A stretch of DNA of 64,000 bases from Proteiniclasticum ruminis (GCF_900115135.1 NZ_FOVK01000001.1:62001-126000); one strand, 5' to 3'. Shown: positions 35,451 to 44,225, counted from the stretch's first letter. Numbers and translations: made by a program. Notes: generated from the letters alone by a model not told the origin.

Positions 35451-36005
35451 ATGAAACAATATGCAGGAAGTTATAAAACAGAAGAAGAGGCGGCTTTGGC
35501 CATTAAAGATCTGGAGCCTCTACTGACAGACGATACAGAAGTGACGGTGCTGACACGGATCCCCTATGCATTCGAGAGAATCCGTAGCGGCCACGATGCC
35601 CGGTATTACACCGATGCACCCGTGGGAAAGATCTATCATGGAGAAAGCTTTCTGGAGGTGGTCACCGCACTGCATCAGGAGCATCTGGATGAAGATGCCA
35701 TGAGGCATCTCACCGAAAAGTTCATGGATGGAGAGATTCTTCTCTTTCTGGGAGACAAGAAGCCAGATAAAAGCGAAGCGCCCATCACCCCGGGAACCTA
35801 TGAGATGCCGGAGGAAGAAGGCAGTTTCATCAGACCGGATCTGAAAGAAACAGAGGTGCCTGACCGTGACCTGGAGGAGGAGGACTCCCTGGGTATCACC
35901 GAAGAAGAAGCGCTTCATAGGCTGGACAGCAACCGTGAACCTTATAATGGCAGTGTGGATGAGAGAAATCCCTTTGATCCAGACGAGCCAAGATTCATAC
36001 CTTAA
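35451..36005 (+). CDS. Acidic protein with YflT-like (general stress 17M) N-terminus
   Basis: The first 60 or so residues (QYAGSYKTEEEAALAIKDLEPL ... EVTVLTR) resemble the YflT/general-stress-17M domain of Bacillus relatives, whose function is unclear. The rest is strongly acidic and likely disordered, ending with NPFDPDEPRFIP. ATG 35451 has GAGG six bases upstream; the frame is open to 35394. A four-codon frame (35440-35454) with its own AAAGGAG overlaps this start codon and might couple translation. The 135 bases upstream show no clear promoter. Confidence 0.45.
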   Translation: MKQYAGSYKTEEEAALAIKDLEPLLTDDTEVTVLTRIPYAFERIRSGHDARYYTDAPVGKIYHGESFLEVVTALHQEHLDEDAMRHLTEKFMDGEILLFLGDKKPDKSEAPITPGTYEMPEEEGSFIRPDLKETEVPDRDLEEEDSLGITEEEALHRLDSNREPYNGSVDERNPFDPDEPRFIP

Positions 36006-36009
36006 AAAG

Positions 36010-36037
36010 AAGGCACTTCATATGTGGAGTGCCTTTT
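36010..36037 (+). terminator. Terminator of the YflT-like gene
   Basis: A perfect 8-bp stem AAGGCACT/AGTGCCTT (36010-36017 with 36028-36035) ends in a short T run. Confidence 0.7.
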
Positions 36038-36056
36038 CCCTTGATTGACTTAGATT

Positions 36057-36473
36057 CTAGTTTTCATGTAGAAGTGTCAGTTTACCATCCGCAGAAATCA
36101 AGAGTAAAGTGGATTCTCTCTTCTCATTGAAGGCTGGTGTTATGGAAGACACTGCAATGACTTCCTTTTCTTTATCGTGAAACTTAAGATTCAGGGTTCC
36201 GGGTTCTTCACTAAAGGTGAAAGAAAAATCGTCCCCTTTCTTGATAGGAGTTCCGTCAGCGTACATACCGCCTCCAGCTTCAGAGGCTTCTCCACCTTTT
36301 GAATAGGATATCTCATAGACTTCAGTTTCCGACTGATTTTCAATGGTTACCCGATAAGAAGCAGTATCCTCTTCACTTCCTTTGGAACTGCAACCTGATA
36401 AGAATAAGAAAGAAAGCGCTGCGAAAAGCAGGAGTGCCGTGAAGCAGATGTGGTTCTTAGATTTATATGTCAT
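36057..36473 (-). CDS. Small lipoprotein of unknown function
   Basis: A 138-residue secreted protein with a lipoprotein signal: basic start, hydrophobic core and lipobox LSGC (Cys at about 28), followed by SSKGSEED. The mature part is about 110 residues, predicted all beta, with no family I recognise. AGGAGGTC is seven bases before the ATG on the minus strand. Its promoter overlaps a remarkable palindrome at 36515-36541. Confidence 0.8.
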   Translation of the reverse strand: MTYKSKNHICFTALLLFAALSFLFLSGCSSKGSEEDTASYRVTIENQSETEVYEISYSKGGEASEAGGGMYADGTPIKKGDDFSFTFSEEPGTLNLKFHDKEKEVIAVSSITPAFNEKRESTLLLISADGKLTLLHEN

Positions 36474-36505
36474 AAATTGACCTCCTAAAACGTGTTTGTT
36501 ACTGT

Positions 36506-36541
36506 ATCATAACATATTTTTATTGTTAAACAATAAAAATA
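36506..36541 (-). promoter_or_regulatory. Lipoprotein promoter overlapped by a 27-bp perfect palindrome
   Basis: On the minus strand TTGTTT (36533-36528), a 16-bp spacer and TATGAT (36511-36506) form the promoter. Positions 36515-36541 are a perfect inverted repeat with 13-bp arms around a single central base (36528); the core is ATTGTT-A-AACAAT. It covers the -35 box and spacer, as a repressor operator would. Confidence 0.6.
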
Positions 36542-36879
36542 ACGCGAAATAGAATAAAATTTAACCAAATTTTAAATAGTACACATAACTTCTCCATAAA
36601 CCTCTATATCCACAAATTGAAACGGAACTGCTGTTTTATTCAAATGCCCCTTTATTATCAACCTGCAGCTCCCTCATCGAAGAAATCAGACGATAACGGG
36701 ACTTCTTTCTTTTCCTAAGGCCATAAAAGAGCAGAGAAAACAGCAGATCTCGATGAAAACCTAGGAGTCCTGTATTTTTTGTAAATCTTGTGAATTTCTA
36801 AACATTTTTCATCAGTTCTGGGTTAAAATAGAGTCATGTAAATGTTTACGAAAATATAGTGAGGTTGGAGGGAATGGTT
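36542..36879 (+). promoter_or_regulatory. Upstream region of the nuclease-like gene with TGTAAA-type operator at 36837-36850
   Basis: TTAAAAT (36823-36829) may be a -10; the -35 is poor. Eight bases after it is TGTAAATGTTTACG, one of four similar near-palindromes in the window. AAAATTT-N4-AAATTTT (36556-36573) is a minor inverted repeat. Nothing coding is seen here. Confidence 0.45.
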
Positions 36880-38193
36880 GTGGAGAATACGCTATTGAAA
36901 GTGGGGCATCCCATGACAGACGATGCTGCGAAGCTGGACCAGGACAAGAAAGGATTCCTGAACTTTCTTACTCAGCATCTTGGCCGGAAAAAACTTCTGG
37001 TGGTGAGAGACACCGGCAATGAAGAGAGAATTCTTGCGGAACTGAAGGACTATGCAAAGAAAGAAAATTATACGCTTCTTTTTCTAAATGGAGCACAAAT
37101 CACCGCCAAAGATGTGCGGGAGCTGTCAGAAAGAGGCGCAGAGAAACTGCTGGTGGTACTGGAAAACCTTTCTAAAGCAGAGCATCTTGGTGTCATTGAA
37201 GAAGCTTCGCTGTTTAGAGCCATTCTGGATCTTTCTGATCCTGGCAATGATGAATATCTCTTCCGGGAAGACAGTGCATTTCTCTTTCTTGCAGAGGATG
37301 ACTTTCCCAGCACGAAGCTTTCCACTGTAAGCCTGACCTGGGCTTATGAATCTGCTTTTTATGATGACAGAGCCTTCCGGGAGAAAGTACTGAGCCATAT
37401 GGAGAGATATCGGGAAAAGGTGCTGAGAATCAGAGAAGTGGGGGATGTACGGGGAAAAGCCTACGGTCATATCCTGCCGGAGAAGAACTATCATGAGAAT
37501 TTCCTGCCCCTGGTGCGGGAAGACCTCATCACATCGCCCTATCTTTCCGGCATACACTGGCACAGATTTTCCCATCATCTCAATTCCTCCCAGGTTCTTG
37601 GTGTGAACTTCTTTTACCCTCTCCTGAAGAAAGGGGAACTGAAAAGCTTTCTGGATCTTTTCAGTCTGGAAGACGCCAAAGCCTACGATCCGCTGCATCT
37701 TTCTTTTTCGAAGCTCTCTCCTGTGGAGCCTTCAGGGAGAAGAAAATCCTGTTTTGACTTTTATATGGAGCTGCAGGACGGAGAAGAGCTCTATGTCCTT
37801 TCAAACTATACAGACGGATGTTTCGGCAGAGCAGAGAAAGAATCCTTTCTGGAGAAATATACAGCGGTCTACGGACCACTTCTTTCTGCCAGCGATATGA
37901 TTGAAGAGAGCTTCAAGAATGAAGCCTTCTTTCTGGAAGAATACCGCTATATGAGAAGTCTTCTGCATCTTCAGGAGAAGAGCAGACTACTTGTTCTTCT
38001 CCCAAGAGAAAACTTCCAGCTGCGGGAAAAAGCACTGTATTTTAGAGACCATGTGCTCACAGAAAAAGGGAGAGAACACTTTTATCCCGTGGTCTGGGAA
38101 GAGGTCATCGACAGTCTTCTCAATCAGCTCTCCAATCCGGAGCTCTCCAGATATTATGAAACTGAACTGAAAGACAAATACTTCAGATACTGA
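36880..38193 (+). CDS. PGN_0703-like putative restriction-endonuclease-fold protein, catalytic site apparently degenerate
   Basis: 437 residues. From about residue 215 onward it resembles PGN_0703-type putative nucleases of the PD-(D/E)XK class: SHHLNSSQVLGVNFFYPLL, FDFYMELQDGEELYVLSNYTDGCFG, then a C-terminal helical part. As I recall the family, the strand after the Asp carries an E-x-K; here it reads LSN, so catalysis is doubtful. The first 170 residues contain LLVVLENLSKAEHL and SAFLFLAEDDF, which look like Walker-B and sensor strands of an AAA-type fold without a P-loop (my inference). GTG 36880 is eight bases after GGAGG; ATG 36874 and GTG 36859 fit less well. A function is not established. 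Confidence 0.45.
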   Translation: MENTLLKVGHPMTDDAAKLDQDKKGFLNFLTQHLGRKKLLVVRDTGNEERILAELKDYAKKENYTLLFLNGAQITAKDVRELSERGAEKLLVVLENLSKAEHLGVIEEASLFRAILDLSDPGNDEYLFREDSAFLFLAEDDFPSTKLSTVSLTWAYESAFYDDRAFREKVLSHMERYREKVLRIREVGDVRGKAYGHILPEKNYHENFLPLVREDLITSPYLSGIHWHRFSHHLNSSQVLGVNFFYPLLKKGELKSFLDLFSLEDAKAYDPLHLSFSKLSPVEPSGRRKSCFDFYMELQDGEELYVLSNYTDGCFGRAEKESFLEKYTAVYGPLLSASDMIEESFKNEAFFLEEYRYMRSLLHLQEKSRLLVLLPRENFQLREKALYFRDHVLTEKGREHFYPVVWEEVIDSLLNQLSNPELSRYYETELKDKYFRY

Positions 38194-38224
38194 GATCCAG
38201 CCAACAGCAAAGGAGATCGTCACT

Positions 38225-39112
38225 ATGAATCAGGAGACTTTTACCAAAATCGAAACGTTCATTAAAAGAAATGCCAGGCCCTTGGATTACATTAGGTGGA
38301 AGATTCATTTTGAAGGAGAGGCAAAAGAGGAACTTCTCACCGTTCTTTCAGCCTACCAGAATGAGGATGGAGGACTGGGACATGGACTGGAGCCGGATTT
38401 TTTAAATCCCTACTCCACACCCATGGCCACCTGCCATGGCATTCTTCTTCTGAAAGAACTGGGGATAGAGGACAAAAACCATCCTCTCATTCAGAACATC
38501 TTCAGATATCTGGCCTCGGGTCATGGGAAACGTCATGGAAGATGGCTGTTTTCTGTCAAAGAAAACGAGAACCATCCCCATGCACCCTGGTGGAGCGCTG
38601 AAGAAGAAGACGGCACCTTCAGCAGCTATAACCCCACCGCACCTCTTCTTCGGTTCATTTTGGACCAGGGGGAGTATGAGACGGATCTTTATTATCTTGC
38701 CTTGAACACCTTAGAAGAGCTGAAAAAAGAGTTCATGGAAGGGGACAGCTTCTCCATGCATGATCTCATTGCGCTGGAAGAGCTTCGTCCGTACCTGGAT
38801 GAAGAGCGGCTCAATGAGCTTATAGAAAAGAACATAGAGAAGAATCCCACAAACTTTAAAAACTACGTTTTAAGGCCCACCCATATCATTAAGTCTCCGA
38901 ACCATCCTCTTTACAGAAAGATGAGAGATCTTTTAGAGAAGGATCTAGAGTTTTTGGAAGGCAGTCTTCAGGAAGAGGGATTCTGGGACATCAACTGGGC
39001 TTGGGGATCTTACGAGGACAGCTTTTACGTTTCCAGAAACTACTGGAGATCCGATCTTTGCATTCACAATCTCCTTCTTCTGAAAGCCTTTGGAAAAATT
39101 CCGTCCCAGTAA
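38225..39112 (+). CDS. Alpha/alpha-toroid (prenyltransferase/terpene cyclase-like) protein
   Basis: 295 residues, largely helical. The segment AYQNEDGGLGHGLEPDFLNPYSTPMATCHGILLLKELG and the later EEGFWDINWAWGSY recall QW-like repeats of alpha/alpha-toroid enzymes, but no catalytic DxDD-type motif is seen. It is soluble, without a signal peptide. It starts 31 bases after the nuclease-like gene with GGAG upstream, so the two probably share a transcript. Function unknown. Confidence 0.5.
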   Translation: MNQETFTKIETFIKRNARPLDYIRWKIHFEGEAKEELLTVLSAYQNEDGGLGHGLEPDFLNPYSTPMATCHGILLLKELGIEDKNHPLIQNIFRYLASGHGKRHGRWLFSVKENENHPHAPWWSAEEEDGTFSSYNPTAPLLRFILDQGEYETDLYYLALNTLEELKKEFMEGDSFSMHDLIALEELRPYLDEERLNELIEKNIEKNPTNFKNYVLRPTHIIKSPNHPLYRKMRDLLEKDLEFLEGSLQEEGFWDINWAWGSYEDSFYVSRNYWRSDLCIHNLLLLKAFGKIPSQ

Positions 39113-39127
39113 AGCTAAAAGGAAGGT

Positions 39128-39177
39128 ACAGATGCATCTCTATCACAAGGAGAGATGCATCTGTTTTTCTTTTTCTT
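39128..39177 (+). terminator. Terminator of the toroid-protein transcript
   Basis: A perfect 14-bp stem (39128-39141 with 39151-39164) with a T-rich tail. Confidence 0.9.
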
Positions 39178-39182
39178 TCCTC

Positions 39183-39191
39183 TGGTATAAT
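39183..39191 (+). promoter_or_regulatory. Extended -10 promoter of the radical SAM operon
   Basis: TGG-TATAAT at 39183-39191, about 25 bases before the gene at 39217; the -35 position lies in the T-rich terminator tail. Confidence 0.5.
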
Positions 39192-39216
39192 GGAAGATGA
39201 ATTGGAGTGAAGAAAG

Positions 39217-40122
39217 ATGGAAACATGGAAAGAAATGGAAGACTGCAGGATCTGTCACAGAGACTGCGGCGTCAATAGAAATCAAGGGGAGCTGGGATTT
39301 TGCAGAGTCCCTGCGGAAGTGATCCTCGCAAGGGCTGCTCTTCATCATTGGGAAGAGCCCTGCATCTCCGGGGAAAGAGGTTCTGGAACGGTGTTCTTTT
39401 CAGGATGCAATATGGGATGTGTCTACTGCCAGAACCATGAGATTGCCTTAGGTGTATATGGGAAGAAGGTGTCTGTGAAAAGGCTCTCGGAAATCTTTCT
39501 GGAGCTTCAGCATAAAGGAGCCCACAACATCAATCTGGTGACCCCCAGCCACTATGTGCCGCAGATCCGGGAGGCGATCCTTGCATCCAAAGGTCTTGGT
39601 CTGACGATTCCCATTGTGTACAACACCAGCTCTTATGAAAAAGTGGAGACCTTGAAGATGCTGGAAGGTCTTGTGGACATCTATCTTCCGGATTTCAAGT
39701 ACTTTGACGAGAACTTGGGCCTTCGATACTCCAGGACCAAGGAGTACCGGACCATTGCCCTGGAGGCGCTGAAGGAGATGGTGCGCCAAACGGGGAAGCC
39801 AGTCTTTGATGAGGAAGGGATGCTCCTAAAAGGCACCATCATCCGGCATCTGTCTTTACCTGGAAGCTTAGGGGACTCTAAAGAGATCCTGATGCTTCTG
39901 AAAGACACCTTCGGAAACAGCGTCTATTTCAGCATTATGAACCAGTACACCCCCATGGAGGTATTGAGAAAATATCCGGAGCTTCAAAGAAAGCTCACAG
40001 AAGAAGAGTATGAGGAACTGGTTTCCTTTGCGCAGCTTCTGGGCATAAGAAAAGCATTCATACAAGAAGGAGAAACCCAGGACGAAAGCTTTATTCCTCC
40101 ATTTAATGGAGAAGGACTTTAG
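39217..40122 (+). CDS. Radical SAM protein, PflA/PflX-like
   Basis: A 301-residue iron-sulfur enzyme predicted to use S-adenosylmethionine radically. The cluster motif is CNMGCVYCQN (near residue 64-73). An N-terminal cysteine set (CRICHRDCGVNR and GFC) and the order of motifs (NLVTPSHYVPQI, DIYLPDFKY, SIMNQYTP) match proteins annotated as putative pyruvate-formate-lyase activating enzymes (PflX type). No partner glycyl radical enzyme is nearby, so the target is unknown. GGAG precedes ATG. Confidence 0.82.
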   Translation: METWKEMEDCRICHRDCGVNRNQGELGFCRVPAEVILARAALHHWEEPCISGERGSGTVFFSGCNMGCVYCQNHEIALGVYGKKVSVKRLSEIFLELQHKGAHNINLVTPSHYVPQIREAILASKGLGLTIPIVYNTSSYEKVETLKMLEGLVDIYLPDFKYFDENLGLRYSRTKEYRTIALEALKEMVRQTGKPVFDEEGMLLKGTIIRHLSLPGSLGDSKEILMLLKDTFGNSVYFSIMNQYTPMEVLRKYPELQRKLTEEEYEELVSFAQLLGIRKAFIQEGETQDESFIPPFNGEGL

Positions 40123-40134
40123 TAAAAGGAGTTG

Positions 40135-40620
40135 ATGCATTTTATGAAGCTCACAAAGAAGGAAGAAGAACTTCTCCTACGCTATATGGAGGGTATACTT
40201 GAGCATGAAGAAGTGCTCCGGATGAAAACATTTATTCAGCATGGCAACACCAGCACCTATGACCATTGTGTGGAGGTGACAAAGCTGGCCTTTCTTCTTT
40301 CCAGAAGACTGCCTTGGTCGTTCCATGAAAAAAGTGTTGTGAAAGGCGCAATGCTTCATGATTTTTATCTCTATGACTGGCATGTGCCGGACCAAAGCCG
40401 GAAGAGACTCCATGGACTGCACCACCATAGGACCGCCCATAAGAACGCCATGAAGCATTTCAGGTTAACCCCTCTGGAAGAAGACATCATCATAAAACAT
40501 ATGTGGCCCTTGACGATAAAACTGCCCAGGTACCGGGAAAGCTATCTGGTGTCTCTGGCGGATAAATTAATCAGCATCAAAGACACCTTGGGTTTCACAG
40601 ACAGAAAGGAAACAGAATGA
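40135..40620 (+). CDS. HD domain protein (putative phosphohydrolase)
   Basis: A 161-residue HD-fold protein: His in TYDHCVEV, the HD pair in MLHDFYLYDW, a later His cluster (HGLHHHRTAH) and the Asp in SLADKLISI. Such small HD proteins are metal-dependent phosphohydrolases, substrate unknown. Start codon is uncertain: ATG 40135 is only three bases after GGAG and ATG 40144 is twelve. Its stop overlaps the mutY start (ATGA at 40617-40620), so the genes are co-translated. Confidence 0.75.
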   Translation: MHFMKLTKKEEELLLRYMEGILEHEEVLRMKTFIQHGNTSTYDHCVEVTKLAFLLSRRLPWSFHEKSVVKGAMLHDFYLYDWHVPDQSRKRLHGLHHHRTAHKNAMKHFRLTPLEEDIIIKHMWPLTIKLPRYRESYLVSLADKLISIKDTLGFTDRKETE

Positions 40621-41705
40621 CAAAACAAAATGAATTCGAGAAAACAGAAGCGCTCTTCTTAAAAGAGGGCTTTCAGAAGAAGATCCTGGACTGGTTTCAG
40701 GAGCATAAAAGAGCCATGCCTTGGCGGGAGAACCCTTTGCCCTACTATATCTGGATCTCGGAGATCATGCTCCAGCAGACCAGAGTGGATACGGTGATCC
40801 CATACTTTCACCGGTTCATCGAGAAGTATGATACAGTGGAAGCATTGGCCAATGCAGAGGATGAAACTCTTCTGAAGCTGTGGGAAGGCCTTGGCTACTA
40901 CAACCGGGTACGGAACCTCAAAATCGCTGCAGGAGAAATCATGGAGCGGCACGTGGGAGAAATACCAGAGAACTATGAGGACCTTCTGAAGCTGAAGGGC
41001 ATTGGAGAATACACCGCAGGCGCCATTTCCTCAGAAGCCTTCGGAAAGAAAGAAATCGCCGTGGACGGCAATGTGTACCGGGTCATGGCAAGACTTCTGG
41101 GAATCAGAGAAGATCTGAAAAAACCTGCTGTCATGAAAAAGATCAAAGAAGAGGTCCGAAGTCTCCTTCCTGATGTCATGGTGGGGGACTTCAATCAGGG
41201 CCTTATAGAACTGGGTGCTTTGGTGTGTATTCCCAACGGCAGTCCCCGGTGCGGGGTCTGTCCGGTGAAAGACTCCTGCACCGCTTACAAAGAGAATCTT
41301 CAGGAGGAGATTCCCCTAAAAGTCAAGAAGAAAGAGCGCCGGGAAGAAGAGCGTTCGGTGCTCATTTTCCGGCATGACGGCAGATATGGCATTAGAAAAA
41401 GAGAGGAAGGAGCCCTCCTTGCGGGTCTATATGAGTTCTACCATGAAGAGGGACATTACGAGGGGCACCTCATAGAGGAGTGGGTGGAGAACCTGGGCGG
41501 AAAACCTTTGGCCATCTATCCCTTAAAAGACAAGAAGTTTCTATTTACCCATATCCTCTGGAAACTGAAGGCTTATGTGGTGGAACTGGAAGCTCCCTTA
41601 GAGGATCTTCTGTTTCTCACAAGAGAAGAGATAAAAATGAGCTATAGCTTGGCCACAGCCTTTCGGGATTACTTTGAAGAACTGGGTGAAAATGATGGCC
41701 TATGA
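40617..41705 (+). CDS. mutY: A/G-specific adenine DNA glycosylase
   Basis: Removes adenine mispaired with 8-oxoguanine. Domains: helix-hairpin-helix glycosylase (PYYIWISEIMLQQTRV, LKGIGEYTAGAI, VDGNVYRVMARL with the catalytic Asp), a [4Fe-4S] site (CIPNGSPRCGVCPVKDSC) and a C-terminal Nudix-like 8-oxoG recognition domain (about 230-360). The first cysteine gap is seven residues, one more than the usual six. The start overlaps the HD gene stop, and a terminator follows. Confidence 0.93.
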   Translation: MTKQNEFEKTEALFLKEGFQKKILDWFQEHKRAMPWRENPLPYYIWISEIMLQQTRVDTVIPYFHRFIEKYDTVEALANAEDETLLKLWEGLGYYNRVRNLKIAAGEIMERHVGEIPENYEDLLKLKGIGEYTAGAISSEAFGKKEIAVDGNVYRVMARLLGIREDLKKPAVMKKIKEEVRSLLPDVMVGDFNQGLIELGALVCIPNGSPRCGVCPVKDSCTAYKENLQEEIPLKVKKKERREEERSVLIFRHDGRYGIRKREEGALLAGLYEFYHEEGHYEGHLIEEWVENLGGKPLAIYPLKDKKFLFTHILWKLKAYVVELEAPLEDLLFLTREEIKMSYSLATAFRDYFEELGENDGL

Positions 41706-41706
41706 G

Positions 41707-41730
41707 AAGAGAGGGAAACCTCTCTTTTTT
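41707..41730 (+). terminator. Terminator after mutY
   Basis: AAGAGAGG, a GAAA tetraloop, CCTCTCTT and a T run (41707-41730). Confidence 0.88.
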
Positions 41731-41779
41731 GACTTTGTGAAAAATATCTGCAATAATGAGGTACCTTTTGTGAATACAG

Positions 41780-41821
41780 TTCCAAGGAATGGAAAAGAAT
41801 GTTAAAATGTAAAGGTAAACA
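41780..41821 (+). promoter_or_regulatory. iorA promoter with overlapping TGTAAA-type operator
   Basis: TTCCAA (41780-41785), a 17-bp spacer and TAAAAT (41803-41808, preceded by TGT) form a moderate promoter. TGTAAAGGTAAACA (41808-41821) overlaps the end of the -10 and the start site. Confidence 0.5.
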
Positions 41822-41855
41822 TGACTTAATTTTACAAATATAGAGGGGGAGACGA

Positions 41856-43646
41856 ATGGAGACAACAAGAAAAGTAATGACCGGAAATGAAGCTGCCGCC
41901 AGAGGGTTCTATGAAGCAGGAGGACTTCTTGCATCCAGCTACCCAGGTTCACCCACCGTTGAGCTTTTGGAAGCGGTGAAAGAATACAAAGAAATCTATG
42001 CAGAATTCAGCGTCAACGAAAAAGTAGCGCTGGAAGTGGCCATTGGAAGCTCTTTTTACGGCGCCCGTTCCATGGTATCCATGAAACATGTAGGCGTCAA
42101 TGTGGCCATGGACCCATTGATGACCTTCACCCAGACACCCACCCAGGGAGGCTTTGTCCTTGTGACGGGAGACGATCCAGGCATGGCCAGCTCCCAAAAT
42201 GAGCAGGACAACAGAATCATCGGAAAATTTGCCAACATGGGCATTCTTTATCCTGGAAGCAGCCAGGATGTGAAAGATTCGGTGAAGTGGGGACTGACTT
42301 TGTCAGAACAGTTTGAAATGCCCTTCATGGTGGATGTGACATCCCGTGTCTGCCACGGACGCGGCATCGTGACCTTAAATGAACGTGAAGAACACAAACC
42401 AAAAGGATTCACACCAGACAACAACAAGTTCACCATGCTGCCGCCCATCACCCACGCCAGGCAGTATGCCATGAAGGAAAGACTGGAGGCTCTTGCGGAG
42501 TATGCCTATGATGCCCCTATGAATCTTTATCATGAGGTGGAGGGCTCTAAGGTGCTTCTGGTGGCTACGGGGCTTGTTTATGAGAACCTGAGAGAGCTTC
42601 AGGTGCCCTACAGCATCTACAGACCCGGTCTTGTGTATCCGTTAAGTGAGCGCAGACTGAAAGAGCTCCGGGAAAAATATGATAGAATCATCGTCATTGA
42701 AGAGATGATGCCATTTATAGAAAATGAGCTGAAGCTCATGGGCATACACTGCGAAGGTAAAGAGTGGTTCTCCTTCACTGGAGAGCAGAACTCCGAAGAA
42801 ATTGAAGAAGGGCTTCTAAAAGCAGGTCTTCTCACAAAGAAAAGATTCCTTTCCTTAGACAAGGATCCTGTGGTCGTAAGACCGCCCATGTTCTGTTCCG
42901 GATGTCCCCATAGGCCTGTCTTTGATATTCTGAAGAAAATGAAAGTCACCGTCATGGGAGACATCGGATGCTACTCCATGTCTGTTCTTCCCGCCTTTGA
43001 AGCTTCCCACACCATGATCAGCATGGGTGCCACCGTGGGCATCACAAAAGGCATGAATAAGATCATGAGAATGGAAGGCAGTGAAAAGCCTCTTGTATCT
43101 GTCATCGGAGATGGAACCTTCTTCCACTCGGGTATGACCGGCTTTGCCAATCTTCTCCATCAGCTGGATGAGAAGGACAATATGACCTTCATCGTGCTGG
43201 AGAACGGCACCACAGCCATGACCGGAGGCCAGCAGAACGGATCCAGCGGTAAATACGATGTGAATGACGACATGCATATGGACATCAAAGCCATTCTGAA
43301 CACCATGGGCATTGACAATGTGCAGTATGTGGACCAGTTTGACTACAAGCTCTTCCGGGATACCCTGAAAGAGGAAGTGAAGAAAAAAGGCATCTCCGTC
43401 ATCATCGCCACTAGGCCTTGTGCTCTGAAATTCAAGATCAAGGAGCCCCATTACTATGTGGATCCCAACATATGCATCGGCTGCAGAAGCTGCGTGAAGA
43501 CCAACTGTCCACCCATCCGCATGAAGGAATATCCGGGGATTGAAGGCCTCAAGTCCTTCATTGACCCTGAGATGTGTGTAGGATGCAGCGTATGCTCACA
43601 GGTCTGTCCTGTGGGCGCCATCAAACCATCCAGGAAGGAGGCATAA
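41856..43646 (+). CDS. iorA: Indolepyruvate ferredoxin oxidoreductase, alpha subunit
   Basis: Oxidatively decarboxylates aryl-pyruvates from aromatic amino acids to aryl-acetyl-CoA with reduction of ferredoxin. 596 residues: N-terminal pyrimidine-binding domain (MTGNEAAARGFYEAG, SYPGSPTVELLE), central domain, TPP-binding domain (GDGTFFHSGMTGFANLL), and two C-terminal [4Fe-4S] motifs (CIGCRSCVKTNCPP and CVGCSVCSQVCP). GGGGGAG precedes ATG. The beta subunit follows three bases later. It fits a proteolytic, amino-acid-fermenting anaerobe. Confidence 0.95.
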   Translation: METTRKVMTGNEAAARGFYEAGGLLASSYPGSPTVELLEAVKEYKEIYAEFSVNEKVALEVAIGSSFYGARSMVSMKHVGVNVAMDPLMTFTQTPTQGGFVLVTGDDPGMASSQNEQDNRIIGKFANMGILYPGSSQDVKDSVKWGLTLSEQFEMPFMVDVTSRVCHGRGIVTLNEREEHKPKGFTPDNNKFTMLPPITHARQYAMKERLEALAEYAYDAPMNLYHEVEGSKVLLVATGLVYENLRELQVPYSIYRPGLVYPLSERRLKELREKYDRIIVIEEMMPFIENELKLMGIHCEGKEWFSFTGEQNSEEIEEGLLKAGLLTKKRFLSLDKDPVVVRPPMFCSGCPHRPVFDILKKMKVTVMGDIGCYSMSVLPAFEASHTMISMGATVGITKGMNKIMRMEGSEKPLVSVIGDGTFFHSGMTGFANLLHQLDEKDNMTFIVLENGTTAMTGGQQNGSSGKYDVNDDMHMDIKAILNTMGIDNVQYVDQFDYKLFRDTLKEEVKKKGISVIIATRPCALKFKIKEPHYYVDPNICIGCRSCVKTNCPPIRMKEYPGIEGLKSFIDPEMCVGCSVCSQVCPVGAIKPSRKEA

Positions 43647-43649
43647 TCT

Positions 43650-44225
43650 ATGGAGAACATCAGTATCATCATTGCAGGCGTTGGTGGCCAAGGACTGGTC
43701 CTTGCCACAAGAATCCTTTCTGAAGCCGCTTTTTCCCAAGGCCTAGATGTGAAGACCAACGATGTGGTGGGTCTGTCCCAAAGAGGCGGCACCGTCTGGG
43801 GCAGCGTCAAGATGGGGGAGAAAATCTATTCCCCCAACATCCTGCCCAAGGAAGCGGACATCATTTTAGGCATGGAGCCTCTGGAGGCTCTTCGCTGGAG
43901 CCATGTGCTGAAAGAGGGCGGAAAGATCATCCTGAACACCAACAGGGTGTATCCCACACCGGTGCTTCTGGAGAAGGAGCCTTATCCGGAAGAGGCCATC
44001 GAAGCGCTTAAAGAGAAGTTTGAAGTCATTGAGATCGATGCCCAGAAAGAAGCGGAAGCTTCCGGGAACATCAAAGCCGCCAACACCATCCTCTTAGGAC
44101 TGGTTTCTAAGTACCTGCCCATCGAGGATCAGGTCTTTGAAGTGGTTTTGAAAGCCCATGTACCGCCGAAAGCTGTGGAAGAGAACCTCACAGCCTTTTA
44201 CAGGGGGAAGCAGTATGGAAACTGA
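43650..44225 (+). CDS. iorB: Indolepyruvate ferredoxin oxidoreductase, beta subunit
   Basis: The gamma-type domain subunit, 191 residues, with IAGVGGQGLVLATRILSEAA and KTNDVVGLSQRGGTVWGSVK, both characteristic of IorB. It follows iorA after three bases, with GGAGG upstream, and its end overlaps the thpR start by 11 bases. Together with IorA it makes the functional enzyme. Confidence 0.94.
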   Translation: MENISIIIAGVGGQGLVLATRILSEAAFSQGLDVKTNDVVGLSQRGGTVWGSVKMGEKIYSPNILPKEADIILGMEPLEALRWSHVLKEGGKIILNTNRVYPTPVLLEKEPYPEEAIEALKEKFEVIEIDAQKEAEASGNIKAANTILLGLVSKYLPIEDQVFEVVLKAHVPPKAVEENLTAFYRGKQYGN

